64,000 nucleotides of DNA. It comes from Mastigias papua. Taxonomy: Eukaryota > Cnidaria > Scyphozoa > Rhizostomeae > Mastigiidae. Where the stretch lies: assembly GCA_964019165.1 (NCBI GenBank), contig OZ025278.1, positions 7,988,028 through 8,052,027 of the forward strand. The letters are read 5' to 3'. Position numbers and translations under genes: made by a program. Of the stretch, positions 40,148 through 49,758 are shown one piece after another (position 1 is the stretch's first letter; each line of letters begins with the position of its first letter). The notes below the pieces were generated by a model that saw only the letters and a list, made by a program, of their open reading frames with translations, did not search any database and had not been told where the DNA came from.

Positions 40148-42083
40148 TTTTTTTAGGAACAAATGTAGATTGGAAATTACGCAGTTCATCCTTTTGTGCA
40201 TCAATCTCCTTAGCTGCCAAGCTTATCATTTCTGGAGTATCAGTAATATGTGTATGTGCTCGTAGAACTGAATGAAAATTTTCCACTGGATACTCGTCAA
40301 AAGCACAAACATAAGATAGCAGTGTAGAGACAAGAGGATGATCAATGCTCTTCCAATACTCAATATTGGACAGAGCAATTAGTGGTGCTTTCTCATAGTG
40401 CCTTCTTCGATACATCAAAAACATCACCCAGCAACGAAGCAGTGACTCATAGTAAAGTTCTGCCATATTATCTTTGAAGACAACAGAGTAAATGGACAAA
40501 CTTAAAGGCACATAAGAATCAAGAAGGTTTAGCAAAACCAGATACTGCACATCCTTTGAAGTAACAAATACTGACATTATAGCATCACGGACAAGAAGCC
40601 ACCCACCATACAAAACTTCAAGGAGGAAAGATATGCGCCATGGTTTGGGCTTTTTTGCAAGAGGCTTTTTGGTACTAAAAAGAAAAGCATAGAGATCAGA
40701 AAACACTGTGTGAAACTTTAGCAAAATGCTTTCCCTTGCATTCAGAGAAATATGCAAAGGACCAATGAATGGAATCAGGTTATGGATGCCTTCAAAGTAA
40801 ACAATTTGTCGGACATAGAACTGGCAAGGCCAATCTCCTATGATAGGGACCACAAACTGATCTAAATACAGATTCAGCCCACTTTCTAAAATGATTTTGA
40901 GTGCAGAATGAAAATCATCAATTGACTTTAGTGATAGCTCCACACAGTCAACTAGCTTGCACTCTTCCATGGACCTCATCTTCAAAATTTCATGCTGCTG
41001 ATAGTCATGGGCTAAGAGCCTGTATCTTTGAGACTCTGGATCAAAAAACTTGGCTTGTAGCCAATCTGGCATGACTTCAACATATGATTTTGCCAGCTTT
41101 GATGAATTCTTGTCAATGAGGTGCCTCAATAGACCATTGTTTGCTGGCTCAGGGGCCTGATCATGAAGCCCAGCAGAATAAACTGCATTAATATTTTGAA
41201 AACTCTTCAAAAGCAAGGTTGCCATGTGAATTGGTTGAGCTTGTGCTGTATCTGTTGGACGGTGATGTGTATGGATGTTATGGTAATCATCAATAAAGAT
41301 GACCACCATATGTTTATTTGAAATTGCTTCCTGAAAAAATTTATTGACACTTTCGTAGTGACTCAATGACATTTTTCTGCTTACTTTTGAAGCTGTTACG
41401 GGGTGTGTTGTCAGCCCCATATTTCGCAATGTCTCTATTCCTCTAGATGAGGCACCTAAACCTTTGACTGTACGTGCAGTCGCAACCTGGAACCAATTTG
41501 CTTGTTGTGACTGCCCGTACATCATCATATATATTATTGAAATTGCTCTTCTCTCATTAAGAAGCTGTCTCTGTTCTGAATGTCTGTCACTTTTTACTGC
41601 TTCAGTTATAGTATCATATAACTTTACTGATCCCGCTTCTATACACAAGTTTCTAAACTGCCCTGGGTCAGTTATTGGTTTGCCCCATTTTCCAAATTTT
41701 TGCAAGCACTTTGATCGTAATAATGCTAGCTCCTGCTTCAAGTCACACACTTTATTTGCCTTACTCAAAAGAGCTTCAAATGACTCTCTATCTATGATAA
41801 CATTGTTATTTTCATCAATTTCTACTTCTCTTCCTAATTCGTTGTAGTATACAGTATATTTCTTTATTTCTTCTGTGTCCTCTTTGTATTCAATTGAGCC
41901 TGAGGCACTGGGGCATGACAGCTCATTACTCTCTTGGGAGCTGATCCATAATTTTTGGCTTGGGGAGCTGAGTGTCTCTGTTCTCTCAGAGTCATTTTGT
42001 TGACATGTACCTTTGACGTCGTTGCGTTGCATTTGATTTAGCATTTCAGGCTCCTGAGGTTCCATTGTTTTTGGACATGTTTG
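40113..42083 (-). CDS. Transposase-like core protein of the long-TIR transposon
   Basis: About 656 codons from a strong acceptor (attttgcag at 42084-42092) to a stop at 40113; the first in-frame ATG is at 42065. The N-terminal 75 residues are polar and probably disordered. Then come a charged helical segment, a possible nucleic-acid-binding part, and a central region with VVIFIDDYHNIHTHHRP (acidic pair followed by His residues), LDQFVVPIIGDWP and, near the C-terminus, AFDEYPVENFHSVLRAHT. Conserved-looking acidic residues in this order could be a DDE-type catalytic set, but I cannot prove it. The layout reminds me of the uncharacterised DUF6589-type, transposase-like proteins of cnidarians and fungi (memory, weak). 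It lies between long TIRs with no other candidate gene, which supports a transposition role. The reading frame is broken at its 3' end. Confidence 0.65.
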   Translation of the reverse strand, partial: QTCPKTMEPQEPEMLNQMQRNDVKGTCQQNDSERTETLSSPSQKLWISSQESNELSCPSASGSIEYKEDTEEIKKYTVYYNELGREVEIDENNNVIIDRESFEALLSKANKVCDLKQELALLRSKCLQKFGKWGKPITDPGQFRNLCIEAGSVKLYDTITEAVKSDRHSEQRQLLNERRAISIIYMMMYGQSQQANWFQVATARTVKGLGASSRGIETLRNMGLTTHPVTASKVSRKMSLSHYESVNKFFQEAISNKHMVVIFIDDYHNIHTHHRPTDTAQAQPIHMATLLLKSFQNINAVYSAGLHDQAPEPANNGLLRHLIDKNSSKLAKSYVEVMPDWLQAKFFDPESQRYRLLAHDYQQHEILKMRSMEECKLVDCVELSLKSIDDFHSALKIILESGLNLYLDQFVVPIIGDWPCQFYVRQIVYFEGIHNLIPFIGPLHISLNARESILLKFHTVFSDLYAFLFSTKKPLAKKPKPWRISFLLEVLYGGWLLVRDAIMSVFVTSKDVQYLVLLNLLDSYVPLSLSIYSVVFKDNMAELYYESLLRCWVMFLMYRRRHYEKAPLIALSNIEYWKSIDHPLVSTLLSYVCAFDEYPVENFHSVLRAHTHITDTPEMISLAAKEIDAQKDELRNFQSTFVPKKSKILHTRILNF

Positions 42084-42507
42084 CTGCAAAATAGTTTGTT
42101 TCAACTAAATTTCAAATCTTGTCTAATCAGATTATATTTGCAATTTTAACTTTAAGATAGCTTTAGTCCCAACTTGAGATGAACCAGGAGCTAGTTAAAA
42201 TGATCAAAGTATTTACTTAAACCTTTTCAATGGATCTATTGCTCAACTGCAGACACATGGCAGCATTTACTTTTGATCAATAATAGACAGATTGAAACAA
42301 TGCAAAGTACACAATTGTCATGGAAAACCGAAATTAAGCAAGAAATTTTTTTGTAATGCCAGAGAAAAATAATAGATTGGGCTTCAAGTAAAAGATTTAT
42401 AAAGACATGCCACCACAGATGAGATCTTAGAATGATACTTCATTTTTAATTAGAATTGACATAAATCTCACAACATCAAATTAAAAGGTTGAGAAGAAGA
42501 TAGCAAC
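42084..42507 (-). other. Predicted intron between Cys-rich exon and core exon
   Basis: 424 bp. The acceptor ACTATTTTGCAG is strong. The donor GTTGCT at 42507 is weak but in phase 0 with the acceptor and keeps both frames open. The stretch is AT-rich with stops in all minus frames and no gene visible. Confidence 0.4.
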
Positions 42508-42876
42508 CTCCACAATGCTAGAGCATGGGGCTTCATCACAGCTTAAGAAACGCGTGAAATCTCTCTTCTTTTCTGCCTTTTCAATGCACTTTTTACACAC
42601 AAAGCGAACTCTGTGAGGCTTAAAGCCATTGTGGGTTGCAACTTTTTTGAAGGCCTCTCGGTATCGGTGGTTTGGTATCAACAAGTCCACGTCTCTTGGG
42701 TACCCTTTAAACCAAGTGTTGTGCAAAGCATTGCTACACAACCGAACAAACTTTCCCATGCTGCCGTTGACAGGAATGCGTTGAAAACAATCTACACAGG
42801 ACTCTAATAAACGAGAACAGGCAGCCAAGGAACAAATCGATGACGAGTCGATAGGCCTAGCAATTTTTCCCGCCAA
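42481..42876 (-). CDS. Cys-rich 5' exon of the transposon gene
   Basis: Open for about 131 codons and bounded upstream by TAG at 42886. The first codon is TTG; the first in-frame ATG is at 42759 (residue 40), so either translation starts there or an upstream leader exon is spliced in (ACTAG before ggtacgc is a possible acceptor). It contains ESCVDCFQR and RFVCKKCIEK, two CxxC pairs about 65 residues apart that could form one zinc site, and a basic KKRDF segment. The downstream end may splice at 42507 into the core exon in the same phase. I do not recognise the domain; a DNA-binding zinc domain of the transposase is a reasonable guess. The plus-strand frame at 42613-42807 is its shadow. Confidence 0.5.
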   Translation of the reverse strand: MAGKIARPIDSSSICSLAACSRLLESCVDCFQRIPVNGSMGKFVRLCSNALHNTWFKGYPRDVDLLIPNHRYREAFKKVATHNGFKPHRVRFVCKKCIEKAEKKRDFTRFLSCDEAPCSSIVEVAIFFSTF

Positions 42877-42877
42877 A
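42868..42877 (-). promoter_or_regulatory. E2F-like site at the first exon
   Basis: Minus strand reads TTTGGCGGGA followed by AAAAA, a classical E2F/DP-type sequence. The same 10-mer lies in both TIRs (38585-38594 and 43253-43262). Three copies in 5.6 kb, two at mirror positions, exceeds chance, but the two TIR copies are one evolutionary event. Confidence 0.35.
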
Positions 42878-42885
42878 AGCGTACC

Positions 42886-43184
42886 CTAGTGTAGGCAACT
42901 ATGCAACTCAGTTAGGCAACTGTATCCTATAAACAAAATACCTATCAACTGAATGACTGAAAAATAGATAAAATATACTCCCGTAAGACAATATACGTAG
43001 GCCAGTCTCCACTCTCCTCTAGACATAGTCAAGAAAATTTCTTCTTTTCGTCAACGATGAAGTATAGACTGAGACCTTGAGGTCAGACTCAAATATTGCA
43101 TTGGTTACAGCTATATGAAAATCAATACAATGGCAAGGCTCTAATTCTCTTGTAGTCTACAACAAATTTGTTATTAAAGATGCA
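42886..43184 (-). other. Leader region between right TIR and first exon
   Basis: No gene visible. Contains a short direct repeat (taggcaact at 42892 and again near 42914) and AT-rich tracts. It probably holds the 5' untranslated sequence or first intron of the minus-strand gene. Confidence 0.4.
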
Positions 43185-43720
43185 GCCATGATGAAAAAAC
43201 TTCTTATTGAATAAGAGTTTTGATTTTCTTTGTCCTCATTCTCGTGTTATGTTTTGGCGGGAGATTTGCAAATCATAACTACGTTTTGCGCGTTTTGCGG
43301 AGAAAGGGGGAATCACAAGTACAGTTAAGATTAACATTAAGTAAAGTGAAGGATTTAACAGCATTGATGGTGAGGCATGAGCATTTTTTGATGGGGATTC
43401 ATCCTCCCTGGGTACCTAGGCAAATTCAAAATGCAGTTTAGGAAGGATGAACTTTGAATGTCGCTGTAGAAAAAATTCGTAAAGATATCGCTTAGGGCCG
43501 CGGTAGATTTTTAGTTTGTCTCGTTAGGAGAGTACTACCAGAAAATCGGATAGTTTCAATGAACCATCTACTGCCGATGACCTTATTTGTGCGACCAGGT
43601 TTTTCCCATTACAAATGGGGGTGGCGTGCAAAATGTAAACAAAGTGATGTCACCATCCAGGCTTCTGATTGGCCAATGAGGACGACCTCTGAATGGCTAA
43701 TACAAAAGTTTCCTCTGTTA
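43185..43720 (-). repeat. Right terminal inverted repeat (~536 bp)
   Basis: Inverted copy of the left TIR. It lies upstream of the minus-strand gene, so it is the likely promoter-bearing end. It differs from the left copy by losing one of two CCAAT boxes (gaatggctaa for the expected gattggctaa). The plus-strand open frame at 43220-43441 lies wholly in the TIR, has no recognisable domain and is not called a gene. Confidence 0.92.
43668..43677. promoter_or_regulatory. CCAAT palindrome ATTGGCCAAT in right TIR
   Basis: Lies at the outer end of the TIR upstream of the minus-strand gene. The second CCAAT of the left TIR is mutated here (43691-43695, aatgg for attgg), while the palindrome and TGATGTCA (43645-43652) are kept. 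Confidence 0.45.
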
Positions 43721-43728
43721 ATGTGTGC
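43721..43728. repeat. Target-site duplication, right (atgtgtgc)
   Basis: Direct copy of 38119-38126; the satellite monomer resumes with aaagtctgac. Confidence 0.85.
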
Positions 43729-45669
43729 AAAGTCTGACAATACAGCAATGACCACTGATCTGATGGTTATATGATATTATAAATGCTAGATTCACTGTAC
43801 AAATATGCTTAGATTATGTTTTGGAGCTATGACACACGTACTTATAGTGATTGTAGACCTTGCATAGTATTGTCAGTTTTGCCACATGTAAAGCACTTTA
43901 CAGCTGTATATAGTGTAAAATCAAAGACTAAGGCTAATATGAGTAGGAAACATTGGCTAAACTACTGGCATCGGTGCAAGTATAGATGTAAAAGACGTTT
44001 AATGCATGAGATTGACGCACTTGCACTCAATTTCAATCATACAGCAGTATATGCACACATTGTGATTGCTTGTGATGGGCCTAAAATACGTATGTGTGCA
44101 AAGTCTGACAATACAGCAATGACCACTGATCTGATGGTTATATGATATTATAAATGCTAGAATAACTGTACAAATATGCTTAGATTATGTTTTGGAGCTA
44201 TGACACACGTACTTATGGTGATCGTATGTCGTTCATAGTATTGTCAGTTTTGCCACATGTAAAGCACTTTAAAGCTGTATATAGTGTAAAATCAAAGACT
44301 AAGGCTAATATGAGTAGGAAACATTGGCTAAACTACTGGCATCGATGCAAGCATAGATGTAAAAGACGTTTAATGCATGAGATTGACGCACTTGCACTCA
44401 ATTTCAATTATACAGCAGTATATGCACACATTGTGATTGCTTGTGATGGGCCTAAAATACGTATGTGTGCAAAGTGTGACAATACAGCAATGACCACTGA
44501 TCTGATGGTTATATGATATTATAAATGCTAGATTCACTGTACAAATATGCTTAGATTATGTTTTGGAGCTATGACACACGTACTTATAGTGATTTTAGAC
44601 CTTGCATAGTATTGTCAGTTTTGCCACATGTAAAGCACTTTAAAGCTGTATATAGTGTAAAATCAAAGACTAAGGCTAATATGAGTAGGAAACATTGGCT
44701 AAACTACTGGCATCGGTGCAAGGATAGATGTAAAAGACGGTTAATACATCAGGTTGATGCACTTGCAATCAATTTCAATCATACAGCAGTATATGCACAC
44801 ATTGTGATTGCCTGTGATGGGCCTAAAATACGTATGTGTGCAAAGTCTGACAATACAGCAATGACCACTGATCTGATGGTTATATGATATTATAAATGCT
44901 AGAATAACTGTACAAATATGCTTAGATTATGTTTTGGAGCTATGACACACGTACTTATAGTGATTGTAGACCTTGCATAGTATTGTCAGTTTTGCCACAT
45001 GTAAAGCACTTTAAAGCTGTATATAGTGTAAAATCAAAGACTAATGCTAATATGAGTAGGAAACATTGGCTAAACTACTGGCATCGGTGCAAGCATAGAT
45101 GTAAAAGACGTTTAATGCATGAGATTGACGCACTTGCACTCAATTTCAATCATACAGCAATATATGCACATATTGTGATTGCTTGTGATGGGCCTAACAT
45201 ACGTATGTATGCAATATCTGACAATACAGCAATGACCACTAATCTTATGGTCATATGATATTATAAATGCTAGAATAACTGTACAAATATGCTTAGATTA
45301 TGTTTTGGAGCTATGACACACGTACTTATAGTGATTGTAGACCTTGCATAGTATTGTCAGTTTTGCCACATGTAAAGCACTTTAAAGCTGTATATAGTGT
45401 AAGATCAAAGACTAGGCTAATATGAGTAGGAAACATTGGCTAAACTACTGGCATCGGTGCAAGCATAGATGTAAGAAAGGTTTAATGCATGAGATTGACG
45501 CACTTGCACTCAATTTCAATCATACAGCACTATATGCACACATTGTGATTGCTTGTGATGGGCCTAAAATACGTATGTGTGCAAAGTCTGACAATACAGC
45601 AATGACCACTGATCTGATGGTTATATGATATTATAAATGCTAGAATAGCTGTAAAAATATGCTTAGATT

Positions 45670-46790
45670 ATGTTTTGGAGCTATGACACACGTACGTATA
45701 GTGATTGTAGACCTTGCATAGTAGTGTCAGTTGTGCCACATGTAAAGCACTTTACAGCTGTATAAAGTGCAAAATCTATGACTAAGGCTAATATGAGTAG
45801 GAAACATTGGCTAAACTACTGGCATCGGTGCAAGCATAGATGTCAAAGACGGTTAATACATCAGGTTGATGCACTTGCACTCAATTTCTAATCATACAGT
45901 ATACTAATCATATGCACACATTGTGATTGCTTGTGATGGGCCTAAAATACCTATGTGTGCAAAGTCTGACAATACAGCAATGACCATTGATCTGATGGTT
46001 ATATGATATTATAAATGCTAGAATAACTGTACAAATATGCTTAGATTATGTTTTGGAGCTATGACACACGTACTTATAGTGATTGAAGACCTTGCATAGT
46101 ATTGTCAGTTTTGCCACATGTAAAGCACTTTAAAGCTGTACATAGTGTAAAATCAAAGACTAATGCTAATATGAGTAGGAAACATTGGCTAAACAACTGG
46201 CATCGGTGCAAGCATAGATGTAAAAGACGTTTAATGCATGAAATTGACGCACTTGCACTCAATTTCAATCATACAGCAGTATATGCACACATTGTGATTG
46301 CTTGTGATGGGCCTAAAATACGTATGTATGCAAAGTGTGACAATACAGCAATGACCACTGATCTGATGGTTATATGATATTATAAATGCTAGAATAACTG
46401 TACAAATATGCTTAGATTATGTTTTGGAGCTATGACACATGTACTTATAGTGATTGTAGACCTTCCATAGTATTGTCAGTTTTGCCACATGTAAAGCACT
46501 TTACAGCTGTATATAGTGCAAAATCTACGACTAAGGCTAATATGAGTAGGAAACATTGGCTAAACTACTGCCATCGGTGCACCCATAGATGTAAAAGAAG
46601 GTTAATACATCAGGTTGATGCACTTGCACTCAATTTCTAATCATACAGCAATATATGCACACATTGTGATTGCTTGTGATGGGCCTAAAATACCTATGTG
46701 TGCAAAGTCTGACAATACAGCAATGACCACTGATCTGATGGTTATATGATATTATAAATGCTAGAATAACTGTACAAATATGCTTAGATT
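45670..46790 (+). repeat. D-F-G satellite module right of the transposon
   Basis: Three monomers at 45670 (378 bp, gtagtgtcagttgtgcc and the catacagtatactaatcata insertion), 46048 (aacaactggc) and 46419 (gcacccatag). This order and these markers match 27063-28181 and 35609-36729. Private changes (gattgaagacc, gtccatag-type ccttccatag) show an older split from those copies. Confidence 0.78.
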
Positions 46791-47903
46791 ATGTTTTGGA
46801 GCTATTACACACGTACTTATGGTGATCGTATGTCGTTCATAGTATTGTCAGTTTTGCCACATGTAAAGCACTTTAAAGCTGTATATAGTGTAAAATCAAA
46901 GACTAAGGCTAATATGAGTAGGAAACATTGGCTAAACTACTGGCATCGATGCAAGCATAGATGTAAAAGACGTTTAATGCATGAGATTGACGCACTTGCA
47001 CTCAATTTCAATCATACAGCATTATATGCACACATTGCGATTGCTTGTGATGGGCCTAAAATACGTATGTGTGCAAAGTCTGACAATACAGCAATGACCA
47101 CTGATCTGATGGTTATATGATATTATAAATGCTAGAATAACTGTACAAATATGCTTAGATTATGTTTTGGAGCTATGACACACGTACTTATAGTGATTGT
47201 AGACCTTGCATAGTATTGTCAGTTTTGCCACATGTAAAGCACTTTAAAGCTGTATATAGTGTAAAATCAAAGACTAAGGCTAATATGAGTAGGAAAGATT
47301 GGCTAAACTACTGGCATCGGTGCAAGCATAGATGTTAAAGACGTTTAATGCATGAGATTGACGCACTTGCACTCAATTTCAATCATACAGCAATATATGC
47401 ACATATTGTGATTGCTTGTGATGGGCCTAACATACGTATGTATGCAATATCTGACAATACAGCAATGACCACTAATCTTATGGTCATATGATATTATAAA
47501 TGCTAGAATAACTGTACAAATATGCTTAGATTATGTTTTGGAGCTATGACACACGTACTTATAGTGATTGTAGACCTTGCATAGTATTGTCAGTTTTGCC
47601 TCATGTTAAGCACTTTAAAGCTGTATATAGTGTAACATCAAAGACTAAGGCTAATATGAGTAGGAAAGATTGGCTAAACTACTGGCATCGGTGCAAGCAT
47701 AGATGTAAAAAAGGTTTAATGCATGAGATTGACGCACTTGCACTCAATTCCAATCATACAGCAATATATGCACATATTGTGATTGCTTGTGATGGGCCTA
47801 ACATACGTATGTATGCAATATCTGACAATACAGCAATGACCACTGATCTGATGGTTATATGATATTATAAATGCTAGATTTAATGTACAAATATGCTTAG
47901 ATT

Positions 47904-49758
47904 ATGTTTTGGAGCTATGACACACGTACGTATAGTGATTGTAGACCCTGCATAGTATTGTCAGTTTTGCCACATGTAAAGCACTTTAAAGCTATATATA
48001 GTGCAAGAACACAGACTAAGGCTAATTTGAGTAGGAAACATTGGCTAAACTACTGGCATCGATGCAAGCATAGATGTAAAAGATGTTTAATGCATGAGAT
48101 GCCCGTACCTCCACTCAATTTCAATCATACAGCAGTATATGCACACATTGTGATTGCTTGTGATGGGCCTAACATACGTATGTATGCAATATCTGACAAT
48201 ACAGCAATGACCACTGATCTGATGGTTATATGATATTATAAATGCTAGATTCACTGTACAAATAGGCTTAGATTATGTTTTGGAGCTATTACACACGTAC
48301 TTATAGTGATTGTAGACCTTGCATAGTATTGTCAGTTTTGCCACATGTAAAGCACTTTAAAGCTGTATATAGTGTTTAAACAAGGACTAAGGCTAATTTG
48401 AGTAGGAAACATTGGCTAAACTACTGGCATCGGTGCAAGCATAGACGTAAATGATATTTACTGCATGAGATTTACTCACCTCCCCATCAATGTCAATCAT
48501 ACAAGAGTATTTGCACACATTGTGATTGCCTGTCATGGGCCTAACATGCGTATGTGTGCAATGTATGACAATACAGCAATGACCACTGATCTGATGGTCA
48601 TATGATATTATAAATGCTAGATTCACTGTACAAATATCCTTAGATTATGGGTTGGAGCTATGATACACGTACTTATAGCGATTGTAGGCAGTTCATAGTA
48701 GTGTCAGTTTTGCCACTTCTAAAGACCTGTAAACCTGAATATAATGTAACAAAAAGACTTAGGATAATTTGAGTAGGAAACATTGGCTAAACTACTGGCA
48801 TCGATGCAAGCATAGATGTAAAAGACGTGTAATGCATGAGATGACGTACCTCCACTCAATGTCAATCACACAGCAGTATATGCGCATAGTGTGATTGTTT
48901 ACGATGGGCCTAACATACGTATGTATGCAACGTCTGACAATACAGTAATGACCACTGATCTTATGGTCATATGATATTATAAATACTAGATTCACTGTAC
49001 AAATATGCTTAGATTATGATTTGGAGCTTTGACACACGTACTTATAGTGATTGTAGGCCTTGTATAGCATTGTCAGTGTTGCCACATGTAAAGCACTTTA
49101 AAGTTGTCTATAGTGTAAAAACAAAGACTAAGGCTAATTTGAGTAGGAAACATTGGCTAAACTACTGGCATCGATGCAAGCATAAATGTAAAAGACGTTT
49201 AATGCATGAGATGACCGCTCCTCCACTCAATTTCAATCATACAGCAGTATATGCGCATAGTGTGATTGTTTACGATGGGTCTAACATACGTAAGTATGCA
49301 AAGTCTGACAATACAGTAATGACCACTGATCTTATGGTCATATGATATTATAAATGCTAGATTCACTGTACAAAAATGCTTAGATTATGTTTTGGAGCTA
49401 TGAAACACCTACTTATAGTTAGTGTAGGCCTTGCATAGCATTGTCAGTTTTGCCACATGTAAAGCAATTTACAGCTGTATATAGTGAAAAAACACAGACT
49501 AAGGCTAATTTGAGTAGGAAACATTTGGCTAAACTACTGGCATCGGTGCTAACATAGATGTAAAACACATTTAATGCATGAGATGACCGTACCTCCAGTC
49601 AAATTCAATCATACAGCAGTATATGCACACATTCTGATTGCTTGTGATGGGCCTAAAATACCTATGTGTGCAAAGTCTGACAATACAGCAATGACCACTG
49701 ATCTGATGGTTATATGATATTATAAATGCTAGATTCACTGTACAAATATGCTTAGATT
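47904..49758 (+). repeat. Diverged satellite island 1
   Basis: Monomers at 47904, 48275, 48647, 49016 and 49387 carry many substitutions not seen elsewhere in the array: catgagatgcccgtacc, gcgattgtaggcagttc, gcgcatagtgtgattg and tacgatggg. The 48647 monomer shares its unusual first third with 57922. The units still keep the 371-bp phase (369-372 bp). The long ORF is lost in most. Confidence 0.85.

Larger units (their letters stand above)
38127..43720. mobile_element. Long-TIR DNA transposon with a spliced minus-strand gene (about 5.6 kb)
   Basis: Bounded by near-perfect ~536-bp inverted repeats starting (T)AACAGAGGA and an 8-10-bp target duplication inside one satellite monomer. It holds a minus-strand gene in at least three parts: a Cys-rich segment, a ~660-codon core, a frameshifted tail and a RING-H2 3' exon. 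Long TIRs with 8-10-bp duplications are known in Mutator-like elements, and 8-bp duplications in hAT, P and KDZ elements. The core protein does not show a Mutator or hAT signature I recognise. TIR similarity suggests fairly recent insertion; one frameshift in the core suggests this copy is no longer autonomous. Confidence 0.9.

Noticed and set aside
41464..41847. 127-codon plus-strand frame
   Set aside because: Lies wholly inside the 656-codon minus-strand core ORF; a shadow.
43220..43441. 73-codon plus frame in the right TIR
   Set aside because: Confined to the TIR, no domain; likely chance.
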